Assembly (NCBI GenBank): GCA_034931985.1
Contig: JAYGHB010000009.1
Coordinates: forward strand, 34,902-98,901
Direction of reading: 5' to 3'
DNA: 64,000 bases
From: Halotia wernerae
GTDB taxonomy: Bacteria; Cyanobacteriota; Cyanobacteriia; Cyanobacteriales; Nostocaceae
The notes under the pieces were generated by a model. The model had not been told where the DNA came from. It saw only the letters and a program-made list of their open reading frames with translations, and ran no database searches. The position numbers and the translations under genes were made by a program. Shown in pieces: positions 53,526 to 62,285 of this stretch (position 1 is the first letter of the stretch; every line of letters begins with the position of its first letter).

Positions 53526-54575
53526 ATGTATATAGACATTGGGAAAAAAATAACTTTTGGAATCGCCGGAACGGTTTGTTCTGCTGTTTTTTTGGGAATG
53601 CAATCTGCATCTGCTCATGGACTGCACCTACATCCAGATTCAGAAGATACGCACTCAGGTTCTCATCAGCCACCTTTAACACCAATTACTTCATCACAAG
53701 ACCCCCGATTAAGCTTAGGTTCAGTAGTTTATGGAACAGCACAACCTTTAGGAAATGGAACAGCTCGGACTTGGGTGAAACTTAGTGATCAGGGAATTCC
53801 TACAGATATTGGTGTGACATTGACGGAAGCATCTCTGTCGGGTTTACCGGATAATGATGATGATTTGGGAGAGTATCCCTTGAAGTTGAAGTTATTGGAT
53901 GGTATTGGAAACTCGACATTTGAGTATGAGTTGCTGTTTCCTGAAGTAACTGCATCTATACCATTTACTCACATGGCACTCAACTGGAATCCCTTGGGTC
54001 ATGCGCCATCAGGAGTAACGACATTGCCACATTTTGATTTTCATTTCAATTTATTCACTCCAGAAGAGCGTGACGCAATTACAGCAGATAATTTAGAGGA
54101 TTTTATTGCTAAAGCTTACAAAGCACCACCATCAGAATTGATTGCTCCGGGCTATGTTACTGTACCCAATGCTGGTGAACCGCGTATGGGCGTACATTAT
54201 TTTAACCCTACCTCTGCTGAGTTTCAAAGACCTTTTGACAGAGTATTCATCTATGGATCTTATGATGGCAAGATGGCTTTTTGGGAGCCAATGATTACGA
54301 AGGCTTTTCTGGAGAGCAAACCCAATACTATCGACCCAATCATCCAACCATCTGCTTACCCCACGAGCGGTTATTATCCAATTGCATATAGTGTTAACTA
54401 TGCTAATAAAGAATATTCCGTATCTTTAAATGGACTGACATTTCGTACTGTCCCCGAACCAAATTTGATACTTGGTATGTTAGGCATTGGGGTTTTGAGT
54501 ACGATTTCATTACTGAAGAGAAAACCGCAAAAAATAGTTTATGCTAACCAATTTTTTAGTGATCAGAAAGGATAA
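53526..54575 (+). CDS. Exported TTHB210-like protein with PEP-CTERM signal
   Basis: 349 residues. The signal peptide (about 1-30, KKITFGIAGTVCSAVFLGMQ then ASAHG) is followed by a His-rich segment (GLHLHPDSEDTHSGSH). The TTHB210-like domain has LGNGTARTWVKLSDQGIPTD, IGVTLTEASLSGLP, and WNPLGHAP then LPHFDFHFNLFTPEERDAI, where clustered His may bind metal. The C-terminus is a canonical PEP-CTERM (TVPEPNLILGMLGIGVLSTI then LLKRK). It is a tandem paralogue of the preceding gene and only five bases separate it from the following FAD monooxygenase, so it is part of the same operon. Confidence 0.8.
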   Translation: MYIDIGKKITFGIAGTVCSAVFLGMQSASAHGLHLHPDSEDTHSGSHQPPLTPITSSQDPRLSLGSVVYGTAQPLGNGTARTWVKLSDQGIPTDIGVTLTEASLSGLPDNDDDLGEYPLKLKLLDGIGNSTFEYELLFPEVTASIPFTHMALNWNPLGHAPSGVTTLPHFDFHFNLFTPEERDAITADNLEDFIAKAYKAPPSELIAPGYVTVPNAGEPRMGVHYFNPTSAEFQRPFDRVFIYGSYDGKMAFWEPMITKAFLESKPNTIDPIIQPSAYPTSGYYPIAYSVNYANKEYSVSLNGLTFRTVPEPNLILGMLGIGVLSTISLLKRKPQKIVYANQFFSDQKG

Positions 54576-54580
54576 TTGAT

Positions 54581-55867
54581 ATGTCCATCAACTCCACACA
54601 TACATCCACCGTAGAGGCTGAAGTTACTACTAATCATCAACCAACTGAATCATCAAATACAAATCGTAAAATTCTTGATATACAGCAAACCACTTGCTGT
54701 ATAGTCGGAGGTGGGCCGGCTGGAGCAGTGTTAGCATTACTTCTGGCACGCAAGGGTATTTCTGTGATGCTTTTGGAAGCTCACAAGGACTTTGATCGCT
54801 ACTTCCGGGGTGATACTATTCACTCATCTGTTCTAGAATTAATGGATGAACTTGGTTTAGCCGATCGCTTACTCCAAATTCGCCATACTAAGACATATAA
54901 ATATATCACTCAAACATCTGACGGGCCGGTCACTTTCGCTGACTTCAGCCGCCTTAAAAGTAAGTTTCCTTTCATGATGATCATGGAACAGGTACGCTTT
55001 TTGGAATTCATCATGACAGAGGCGAAACAATATCCTAATTTTCAGTTGGTCATGGGTGCAAATGTCCAAGAACTGATTGAGGAAGATGGTGTGATTCGGG
55101 GCGTTCGCTACCGAGGTCAAGGTGGTTGGCACGAAGTCCGCGCAGATTTGACAGTTGGTGCTGATGGACGTTTTTCCCGCACTCGTCACCTAGCAGGTTT
55201 AAATCTGAAAAAGCATGAGACACCAATAGATGTTCTTTGGTTTCGTTTACCTCGCAAACCTGATGAGCCGGAAGAGGAATTGGGTGAGTTTGGACAGGGT
55301 TGTTTGTTAGTTCTCACCAATCGTTTTGAATATTGGCAAGTGGGTTATATCATCCCCAAAGGTCAATATCAGCAAATTCATGCGTCTGGGTTGGAAGCAT
55401 TGCGCCAGTCTGTAGCTGAAACTATGCCGATGTTGGCAGACCGAGTAGCTCATCTCAAAGATTGGAAGCAAGTTGCCCTACTCCCAGTTGTCTCAGGACT
55501 TGTAGAACGTTGGCATCGCCCTGGTTTGTTACTCATCGGTGATGCAGCCCATGTGATGTCACCGATTGGTGGTGTAGGGATTAACTACGCTATTCAAGAT
55601 GCTGTTGTCACCGCGAATGTACTAAGTACTCCCTTAGCTAAAAAACAGCTCCAGCAGCGTCACCTAGCAGCAGTACAACGGCAACGGGAGTTGCCTACAC
55701 GCATAATTCAGTGGTTCCAGTCTCTATCGCATGAACAAGTAATTGTGAAAACATTCAAATCAGGTAAGCAGTTCAAGCCACCAAAAATTATGCTGTTGCC
55801 ATTGATGCGTGACTTACCGGCTGCTTTAATGGGCTATGGTGTTTGGCCAGTTCATATAAAAAATTAG
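54581..55867 (+). CDS. FAD-dependent aromatic-hydroxylase-like monooxygenase
   Basis: 428 residues. After a ~35-residue polar extension comes the PHBH-type fold: CCIVGGGPAGAVLALLLARK (GxGxxG), the DG motif LTVGADGRFSRTR and the FAD-ribityl motif LLIGDAAHVMSPIGGVGINY. RGDTIHSSVLELMDELGL is common in cyanobacterial and actinobacterial members of the UbiH/PHBH group. No WxWxIP motif, so it is not a halogenase. It likely hydroxylates or epoxidises, or oxidatively decarboxylates, the aromatic intermediate, with NADPH. It is followed after ten bases by the SnoaL-like gene. Confidence 0.88.
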   Translation: MSINSTHTSTVEAEVTTNHQPTESSNTNRKILDIQQTTCCIVGGGPAGAVLALLLARKGISVMLLEAHKDFDRYFRGDTIHSSVLELMDELGLADRLLQIRHTKTYKYITQTSDGPVTFADFSRLKSKFPFMMIMEQVRFLEFIMTEAKQYPNFQLVMGANVQELIEEDGVIRGVRYRGQGGWHEVRADLTVGADGRFSRTRHLAGLNLKKHETPIDVLWFRLPRKPDEPEEELGEFGQGCLLVLTNRFEYWQVGYIIPKGQYQQIHASGLEALRQSVAETMPMLADRVAHLKDWKQVALLPVVSGLVERWHRPGLLLIGDAAHVMSPIGGVGINYAIQDAVVTANVLSTPLAKKQLQQRHLAAVQRQRELPTRIIQWFQSLSHEQVIVKTFKSGKQFKPPKIMLLPLMRDLPAALMGYGVWPVHIKN

Positions 55868-55877
55868 GTACCAAAAA

Positions 55878-56330
55878 ATGAGTGAACAAGAAAACGTACA
55901 AATTGTGCGGCAAGTCTGTGCTGCTTTTGAACAAGGTAATATTGCTTATTTGCTAGGAGCATTGGCAGAAGATGTGGAGTGGTATGTAGTTGGCTCTCAA
56001 GAACATCTTCCGCTTGCAGGTAAATATCATGGACGCGATCGCGTAGCCGAAATTTTTAGTATGGTAGGTCAATATTTAGAATTACATCAGTTTCAAGCAC
56101 AGGAATTTATTGCTCAAGACAATCAAGTTGCTGTATTTGGACAGGCGCGTGGTCTTGTTAAACTTACCAGCCGCTCACTTGAATACGATTGGGTACATGT
56201 ATATACTCTGTGCGATCGCCAAATTATTAAGTTTCGTGAATATCTCGATACAGCTGCAATCGCCGTAGCTTTTAGCAGTCCTGAAACTACTTCTACAGGA
56301 AGCGAAGAACCTCAGCCCGCGTATAATTAA
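55878..56330 (+). CDS. SnoaL/NTF2-like protein
   Basis: 150 residues. NTF2-like cone fold: N-terminal helix NVQIVRQVCAAFEQGNIAYL, DVEWYVVGSQEHLPLAGKYH, GRDRVAEIFSMVGQYLELHQ, and the C-terminal strands VHVYTLCDRQIIKFREYLDT. Small proteins of this fold in biosynthetic clusters act as cyclases, hydrolases or isomerases of aromatic/polyketide intermediates; the general acid-base residue cannot be fixed here. The last ~20 residues are a low-complexity Ser/Thr/Glu tail. Probably in the same transcript as the FAD monooxygenase. Confidence 0.8.
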   Translation: MSEQENVQIVRQVCAAFEQGNIAYLLGALAEDVEWYVVGSQEHLPLAGKYHGRDRVAEIFSMVGQYLELHQFQAQEFIAQDNQVAVFGQARGLVKLTSRSLEYDWVHVYTLCDRQIIKFREYLDTAAIAVAFSSPETTSTGSEEPQPAYN

Positions 56331-56528
56331 CCACAAGAGCAGTCAATCACCGAAGTATATGATTGCTGGGCTTTGCTGAATCAGCATCTGAATTCCTTGT
56401 TTTATGCATCAGGTTTGAGTGAATGTGTATGTCGTAGCATATTGCTTGAAGAGGGATATTGTAGTATGTCCCTGAAGGCGATTTTTCACCTCAAGCCATC
56501 TTTAATCTCTTAATAAGGAGCTACTAGC

Positions 56529-57509
56529 ATGGCCACCGATAGAACAAAAGTAAAGCCTACTGGCACAATGCGAGCTGCGGTAATTCGTCGCTTTGGTGGG
56601 TCAGAAGTACTTGAGTTAGCACCTATACCCATACCTCAGCCACAGTTAGGTGAGGTTTTAGTACGTATCCGGGCAGCAAGTATTAACCCACTAGATTACA
56701 AAATTCGTAGCGGTCAATTACAGTTACTAACGGGAAAGAATTTTCCTCGTATTCTTGGCTGTGACTTTGCTGGCGAAATTGTAGATACTGGCTCAACACA
56801 GACTGAATTCGGAGTGGGTACACGCGTATTTGGGATGCTGAATGGCTTTAAAGGAGGGGGTTATGCTGAGTATGCTGCTGTGCCAGTACAGTGGCTAGCT
56901 CACACACCTCCAGAGTTGACAGACCAAGAAGCGGCTGCCATCCCAGTTGCTGCACGTACTGCGTGGAAGGCATTACGTAATTTGCTTCATAAAGTACAAC
57001 CCCAGTCTGTGCTGATTAATGGTGCTTCTGGTGGGGTGGGTACTTTTGCGGTACAGCTAGCTCGGATAGTAGGCGCTAATGTGACTGCTGTGTCTAGCCG
57101 TGATGCCTTCAGTTTAACTGAGCAATTGGGAGCAAATCGTTTACTGGATTATAGAGAGACAGATTTTACCAAAGATCGTGAACACTACGATCTTGTCTTT
57201 GATGTTGTGGGAAATCGCAGTTTCTGCAAATGCGCTCCTATTTTAAACCCTAAAGGTCTTTACATTACTACTGCACCAAGTCTACAGGGAGTTTTAGCCT
57301 TAGTTTTTGCTCAACCGTTCACTGGAAAACGGGCGTTAATTTTAGACCTCCGCCCAGATGGTGCTGAATTGACGAAAATTGCTCGCATGGTTACAGAAAA
57401 TAATCTGCGTCCTATTTTAGGACAGGTTTTTCCCCTAAGTGAGGTAGCAGCAGCACATACTTATGGAGAAACCAAACATCCGCGGGGCAAAATTATTTTA
57501 CAGATGTAG
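56529..57509 (+). CDS. NADPH-dependent quinone-oxidoreductase-like reductase (MDR superfamily)
   Basis: 326 residues. Medium-chain dehydrogenase/reductase of the zinc-free quinone-oxidoreductase group: VIRRFGGSEVLELAPIPIPQ, RIRAASINPLDYKIRSG, PRILGCDFAGEIVDTG and the dinucleotide motif VLINGASGGVGTFAVQLARI, then VTAVSSRD. It probably reduces an activated double bond or ketone of the pathway product. AAGGAG precedes the ATG by about 11 bases. The gap to the previous gene (~200 bases) and the repeat element that follows make this the likely right end of the cluster. Confidence 0.87.
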   Translation: MATDRTKVKPTGTMRAAVIRRFGGSEVLELAPIPIPQPQLGEVLVRIRAASINPLDYKIRSGQLQLLTGKNFPRILGCDFAGEIVDTGSTQTEFGVGTRVFGMLNGFKGGGYAEYAAVPVQWLAHTPPELTDQEAAAIPVAARTAWKALRNLLHKVQPQSVLINGASGGVGTFAVQLARIVGANVTAVSSRDAFSLTEQLGANRLLDYRETDFTKDREHYDLVFDVVGNRSFCKCAPILNPKGLYITTAPSLQGVLALVFAQPFTGKRALILDLRPDGAELTKIARMVTENNLRPILGQVFPLSEVAAAHTYGETKHPRGKIILQM

Positions 57510-57592
57510 TTGACGTAAAAGTAGTGAAGGCACATTTTGCCGCCTTGATTGACACAGCATTTTTTGGGTTAGTTTATATAATCCTTAATATC

Positions 57593-57712
57593 AGGACTTA
57601 CGCACAGGTAACGGAAAATAGTAGACGCTCAAGCGGCTTGCCGGAAGCTACCGCAGAGGACGCAGAGGACACTGAGAAATAGGAGTTTTAGAGAGTTATT
57701 GCGTAAGTCCTA
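57593..57712. repeat. TAGGACTTACGCA inverted-repeat element, copy C
   Basis: Ends AGGACTTACGCA (57593-57604) and TGCGTAAGTCCT (57700-57711). The interior carries CTCAAGCGGCTTGCCGGAAG and CAGAGGACGCAGAGGACACT in the opposite orientation to copies A and B. It lies immediately after the biosynthetic cluster. Confidence 0.78.
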
Positions 57713-58433
57713 ACTATGAGTAGGTGTAATGGAATTTTGAGCTGGTTTAGCCCATACATTTATGCGTTTAAAGTCCAGTAAACTACTCTATTTTCATAAA
57801 GTTTTATTTGCTATGGCTATTATCAAGTTTACTTTATAGTTTCTTGGTCGCCCCTTTAGTTACTCTGGCTCCTGCTAAATTTTAACTTCGTCGAACTCAC
57901 TTACCGAGGCGGCTTTCCTTTTCGCCCACAAGCAAGAAAGGTTTTCTCCCGCTTTCTATAAAAAAAGACTGGGAGAAGGCATATCAATCGCCTCTAATCT
58001 CCCACTCAGGCACTTGCCGCTGTAGAGTTCAGGAATATATGTGGACGCTGCCCGTTTATTTAGGGGGCTAATGTGTATGTCACTGACAACGCCCATACAC
58101 ATTTATTATTCCCGTCGCAGCAAATGTCAAGCCTAATTATTAATGTTTGTTTGTCATAGAAAAAACTTTCGGACAATCGCTAATTAAAGTAAATTACTTT
58201 GCTATTTTGGTAGCCTCTGATAGAAATACCCTTGAAGTCGTTTATCTTCTACAATTTAACTTAGGTAATTTCAACCTTGTTGCCAATTTGGCAGGTGTTT
58301 AAATTTTCTCGTAGCTCATTCATCACTCTTTAAAAGCTGTTTATATAGCAGGGGACAGGTTTGAAAACCCTTTAGTGTAAGGGTTTTATCTTCAGTTTAT
58401 GTCCTAAGATACCTGGCGATAGCTATAAATTAA
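57713..58433. other. Non-coding gap right of the cluster
   Basis: About 0.7 kb with no complete gene. It holds a hairpin AATGTGTATG..CATACACATT (58070-58103) followed by TATTATT, and a 10-base sequence AGGGGACAGG (58350-58359) that recurs inverted at 59409-59418. Translated fragments do not form a recognisable protein. Confidence 0.45.
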
Positions 58434-58460
58434 TAAGGGTACGGCATGACCGTACCCTTA
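58434..58460 (-). terminator. Terminator of the 58504-59157 gene
   Basis: An 11-bp perfect stem (TAAGGGTACGG at 58434-58444, CCGTACCCTTA at 58450-58460) with a five-base loop is followed on the minus strand by TTAATTTATA. It lies 44 bases past the stop of the minus-strand gene. Confidence 0.7.
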
Positions 58461-58503
58461 CTAGCCTGGTTGTTATATAAAAACTTTTGGCGTTACCCTA
58501 ATT

Positions 58504-59157
58504 TTAAGAACTACGTAAAATTGCAGACAAAGAATTCTGTTTACGAATATCCATTAAGTCTGCTAAAGATTCTTTGGTTTTTTTATCCAGTGGGTGTTTG
58601 TGTTCTGATGGCAAAACCGTCACTAAAGGTTTTGTTTGAGCTGGCATTGAAACAATAGGCTTTAGTGGTTGCATAGGCACAAAAACTGGCGGAGTACTCA
58701 GAGTCTTTGGTTCCCAATTTCGGTGAGGTCTGGGTGTCAAAGGTGTAGGATAGCGGTTGATACGTTTCTGGCTTTTTTGCCGCTGCTGCTTTGGACGGTT
58801 AAGTACTCGCAAAAGGATAAAACAACCACTCCCACAGCTGAGGGCGATCGCAGCTACCATCCATAAAGGTGTAGGATTGCTCTGTGAAGGTATTTTAATT
58901 GGTCTTTCAACTACAGCTGGAATTTCTTCTGGTTCTACTTGTTCTACACCTCCAACATGACCCAGGCTGTACAAAGCCAATGCAGTACTTCCCAGAAACA
59001 TTGTTAATAACCCAGTTAACAATAGCCAAGGATGATGTGTAACTAGATAGATCAAAATGTTCGATCTGCCTGTTAGTCCCGACTTACTGTTTGTCCATTT
59101 TGGCGTTAGCCCTGTTACTTGGATTAGCTCATGCTGTACGCTCTGACTATTTTCCAT
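58504..59157 (-). CDS. Two-span membrane protein of unknown function
   Basis: 217 residues, ATG at 59157. Two hydrophobic helices (about 36-66, YLVTHHPWLLLTGLLTMFLG; and 98-118, LWMVAAIALSCGSGCFILLR) flank an acidic loop (VEQVEPEEIPAVVERPIKIP). The C-terminal ~95 residues are basic and Pro-rich (QQRQKSQKRINRYPTPLTPR). Not recognised as a named family. It precedes the ddl gene in chromosomal order and is read in the same direction as it. Confidence 0.65.
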   Translation of the reverse strand: MENSQSVQHELIQVTGLTPKWTNSKSGLTGRSNILIYLVTHHPWLLLTGLLTMFLGSTALALYSLGHVGGVEQVEPEEIPAVVERPIKIPSQSNPTPLWMVAAIALSCGSGCFILLRVLNRPKQQRQKSQKRINRYPTPLTPRPHRNWEPKTLSTPPVFVPMQPLKPIVSMPAQTKPLVTVLPSEHKHPLDKKTKESLADLMDIRKQNSLSAILRSS

Positions 59158-59430
59158 GATTACTTTCAGATTTGTACCCCTCTAGTCCCTGATTGTACTG
59201 GAGGAGGGAGCTATGAGGTATCCGTAGTCAAATTTCGGATTTAAGTAGCTTTTTTGTGACACTTATGCTACTAAATCCAATTTTTTCGGCATAATCGGTG
59301 CTTTTAGCTAAGTTGCGGTGCGTTGGTTGCTAAATCGTTAGTTGGGCTATTGCCAAGTAGCTTAGAACATAAGCCGATTATAAAATCCTGACACCAAGAG
59401 ACTTTTAGCCTGTCCCCTACTATCGTTAGG

Positions 59431-60531
59431 CTATGGCTTCAGTTCGCCTTCAGGATGCCTTTCCATAGCTAGTTGAATTAAGCGATCTACTAATTCTGAA
59501 AAGGATATTCCACTATAAGCCCAGAGTTGGGGATACATACTGGTAGCCGTAAAGCCAGGTAGGGTGTTGATTTCGTTAATCAATACTTCCCCTGTAGCTT
59601 CCACGTAGAAAAAGTCTACTCTTGCTAACCCCGCAGCGTCAACAGCTGCAAATGCTTGTAATGCCATCTCCTGAATTTGATGGCTGACAGCATCTGGTAG
59701 CTGGGCGGGTATCAGTAAATCTGCTTTGCCTTGGGTATATTTAGTTTCATAATCATAAAATTCACTATTAAAAGAAATCTCACCAACGACAGAGGCTTGG
59801 GTTTGGTCATTACCTAAAACGGCACACTCTACTTCTCTGGCGACTACTCCCGCTTCTACAATTAATCTTCTGTCATAACTAGCAGCATTATCTAAGGCAT
59901 TTTCTAGTTCTTGTCTTGATCGCACCTTGGCAATACCTACAGATGAACCTAGATTAGCAGGTTTAACAAAACAGGGATAGCCTAATTTAGCCTCAATCTC
60001 ATCACACAACTTAGGAAATATGCAGGGATTTGACCACACTTGCGCTCTGGTTAAAGCCTGATATTTCACCTGTGGCAATCCCGCTTGGGCAAAAGCCGTT
60101 TTCATGGCAATCTTATCCATACCCATTGCTGAACCTAAGACCCCAGAACCGACAAAGGGAACTTGCATCAAGGTGAGTAAACCCTGAATTGTCCCGTCTT
60201 CACCATTGGGGCCGTGCAGAACAGGAAACCAAACATCGACTTCCGCAACTTGGGAGGGCGATCGCCACCGCTTCAATAAAGCTGGGGTTGTGGGGTTAGA
60301 GTTTAATTGATCTTGTGCTTCCAAATATGGAATACCAGACCCTAGAACTTGTTGGGGTATTTCTCCTGCTAACCAACATCCATCTTTTTGGATGTAAAAA
60401 GGCCAGATTTCGTACTTACTAGCATTTTGCTCTGTACTTAAAGCAAGCGCGATCGCTCGTGCTGAATTTATCGAAACTTCATGCTCTCCAGAACGACCAC
60501 CAAACAGCAATCCCACCCGTAGCTTAGACAT
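59431..60531 (-). CDS. ddl: D-alanine--D-alanine ligase
   Basis: 366 residues, the DdlA-length form. Makes the D-Ala-D-Ala dipeptide for peptidoglycan using ATP. N-terminal LRVGLLFGGRSGEHEVSINS, VDVWFPVLHGPNGEDGTIQG, ATP-grasp PCFVKPANLGSSVGIAKV, CAVLGND and the metal-binding end ARVDFFYVEATGEVLINEIN followed by TLPGFTATSMYP. All family motifs are present, and the length is normal. Confidence 0.95.
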   Translation of the reverse strand: MSKLRVGLLFGGRSGEHEVSINSARAIALALSTEQNASKYEIWPFYIQKDGCWLAGEIPQQVLGSGIPYLEAQDQLNSNPTTPALLKRWRSPSQVAEVDVWFPVLHGPNGEDGTIQGLLTLMQVPFVGSGVLGSAMGMDKIAMKTAFAQAGLPQVKYQALTRAQVWSNPCIFPKLCDEIEAKLGYPCFVKPANLGSSVGIAKVRSRQELENALDNAASYDRRLIVEAGVVAREVECAVLGNDQTQASVVGEISFNSEFYDYETKYTQGKADLLIPAQLPDAVSHQIQEMALQAFAAVDAAGLARVDFFYVEATGEVLINEINTLPGFTATSMYPQLWAYSGISFSELVDRLIQLAMERHPEGELKP

Positions 60532-60679
60532 CTTCAGTACCTCTACACTCCTAAAGCAGATAGCGTATCACAACCTGCTGAAGTTGCTATACTTTTACCT
60601 GAAACTATGGATTTTAAGTAGTATAAGAGACATAGCATAGAAAATATTAGACCGTTACAAATCCTGTAAAGATGCCTGG

Positions 60680-61516
60680 ATGTTACAAAAGCAATACAAG
60701 CAGAATATAAAACCCGGTTGGTCTTTGGATGAGCGAGATCCAAAGTTTATTCAATCTTTGATGCCCCTAATGGGCTTTTTCTATCACTACTATTTTCGAG
60801 TTCAAACTAGTGGTTGGCATCATATCCCACCCCAAGAAAAAGTTTTATTTGTTGGTTCCCATAATGGAGGATTGGCAACTCCTGATATGGTGATGATGAT
60901 GTACGATTGGTTCCGGATATTTGGTTTTGAGCGACCCATCTACGGTCTGATGCATCCCAAAGCCTGGCAGGTTAGTCCGCAATTAGCACAAATAGCTGCT
61001 AAGGCTGGAGCCATTATGGCTCATCCTAAAATGGCTTATGCTGCTTTACGTTCTGGAGCTAGCGTTTTGGTATATCCAGGTGGCGCAGAAGATGTCTTCC
61101 GACCACATTATTTACGGAACAAAATCTATTTTGCCGGACGACAAGGATTTATCAAGCTAGCGCTACGGGAAAATGTGCCGATTATACCTGTGATTTCTTC
61201 TGGTGCTCACGATACGCTGTTTGTGCTAGCTGACCTCTACAAGATTGTGCAGCAATTACACGAGTGGGGAATGCCTTGGTTATTTGGGATTGATCCGGAA
61301 GTCTTTCCTGTTTATCTAGGGCTACCTTGGGGATTAGCACTGGGGCCGCTACCTAATATACCATTGCCCGTACCGATGCAGACACGAGTTTGTCCACCAA
61401 TTGTATTTGAACGTTACGGTAAAGAAGCAGCTAGCGATCGCCACTATGTTGCAGAATGTTATGAATTGGTTGTTAGTCAGATGCAGCAAGAGTTAGATTG
61501 CCTAGTCAAGCTGTAA
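60680..61516 (+). CDS. Membrane-associated acyltransferase (LPLAT/MGAT-like)
   Basis: 278 residues. The H-x-D acyltransferase motif appears as VGSHNGGLATPDMVMMMYDW, followed by the YPGGAEDVFRPHYLRNKIYF block and RQGFIKLALRENVPIIPVIS, all typical of the lysophospholipid/diacylglycerol acyltransferase superfamily (cd07987-like). It likely esterifies an acyl-CoA or acyl-ACP to a glycerolipid or wax-type alcohol at the membrane. There is one weak hydrophobic stretch near the N-terminus (about 25-40). The TTG/ATG choice at 60680 gives the start MLQKQYKQNIKPGW. Confidence 0.82.
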   Translation: MLQKQYKQNIKPGWSLDERDPKFIQSLMPLMGFFYHYYFRVQTSGWHHIPPQEKVLFVGSHNGGLATPDMVMMMYDWFRIFGFERPIYGLMHPKAWQVSPQLAQIAAKAGAIMAHPKMAYAALRSGASVLVYPGGAEDVFRPHYLRNKIYFAGRQGFIKLALRENVPIIPVISSGAHDTLFVLADLYKIVQQLHEWGMPWLFGIDPEVFPVYLGLPWGLALGPLPNIPLPVPMQTRVCPPIVFERYGKEAASDRHYVAECYELVVSQMQQELDCLVKL

Positions 61517-61613
61517 GAGATCGTATTTTCTCACAGATCAATCTCAATTAGGACTGCTATATGCTAATTCTCCTCATATTTTCTCAGAATCATCTGGAAT
61601 TATTCACTGGAAA

Positions 61614-62285
61614 CTATGCTTCAGTCAGTAAGCTAGGAGAAGTTAGAACAAACACATCCCTGATTCCCTGACCTTCAGTTTGCGGTCTTATGGGAGTAGT
61701 AAAGTGGAAAAATTCATGGTCGTTGACTAATAATAGTTCTCCCGGATTGAGGATTTTACTAAATACGGGCTTTTCTTTCTTAGCGGTATATAAATGTGTT
61801 TCTCCACCTTGAATATTTTCTCTAGTTACAGAGAATATCCCAATAAAATCAGTACCATCCCTATGGATACCTTCAGGTGCTGGATTTCCCAAATTATCAG
61901 GTGAACAGACAGTTCTGATTTGATGAACTCCAATTTCGGCTTCTGGGTGGAGTTTACAAGAATCGATAAATGCTAAGACAAGATTTTTAAAGATGTTAAG
62001 TTCTACAAGTGCATCATCTAGTTCCGCAAAGTCTCTTTTAATATCTCCCAATAATGGATTGTAGTCTTTGCTTTGGAAAAGGTATCCATGAGGCAGTTTA
62101 ATCAAACTATCCCCAGTAACAGTAAACCGAGATAATCGTCTAGAGCGATAGTTACCTTTAATATAAGGATCAACAGGTAAACTGTTAAAAAATGACTTAA
62201 AATCTTCTGTATTAATCGAATTTACTTTTCTGAGGGTAAACAGAAAAGCATATTCTAATTCAGTTGATTCCCATACTTTTTGCAT
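61614..62285 (-). CDS. 2-oxoglutarate/Fe(II)-dependent dioxygenase (PF10014-like)
   Basis: 223 residues. The Fe-binding facial triad is visible as H-x-D in PEGIHRDGTDFIGIFSV and the distal His in LLVNDHEFFHFTTPI, with a nearby Arg (GIRDVFVLTS) for 2-oxoglutarate. IGVHQIRTVCSPDNLGNPAP and the overall size match the 2OG-Fe dioxygenase family that includes amino-acid hydroxylases. The substrate may be a free amino acid. It stands alone, with no biosynthetic neighbour, so its pathway is unknown. Confidence 0.8.
   Translation of the reverse strand: MQKVWESTELEYAFLFTLRKVNSINTEDFKSFFNSLPVDPYIKGNYRSRRLSRFTVTGDSLIKLPHGYLFQSKDYNPLLGDIKRDFAELDDALVELNIFKNLVLAFIDSCKLHPEAEIGVHQIRTVCSPDNLGNPAPEGIHRDGTDFIGIFSVTRENIQGGETHLYTAKKEKPVFSKILNPGELLLVNDHEFFHFTTPIRPQTEGQGIRDVFVLTSPSLLTEA

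Noticed and set aside
57880..58110. Possible transposase or structured RNA remnant after the cluster
   Set aside because: Translations in all frames give no recognisable motif and only one short hairpin (58070-58103) is evident.
58350..59418. AGGGGACAGG and its inverted copy CCTGTCCCCT flank the 58504-59157 gene like transposon ends
   Set aside because: Only 10 bp, no target duplication seen, and the enclosed gene is a membrane protein, not a transposase. Probably chance or unrelated repeats.
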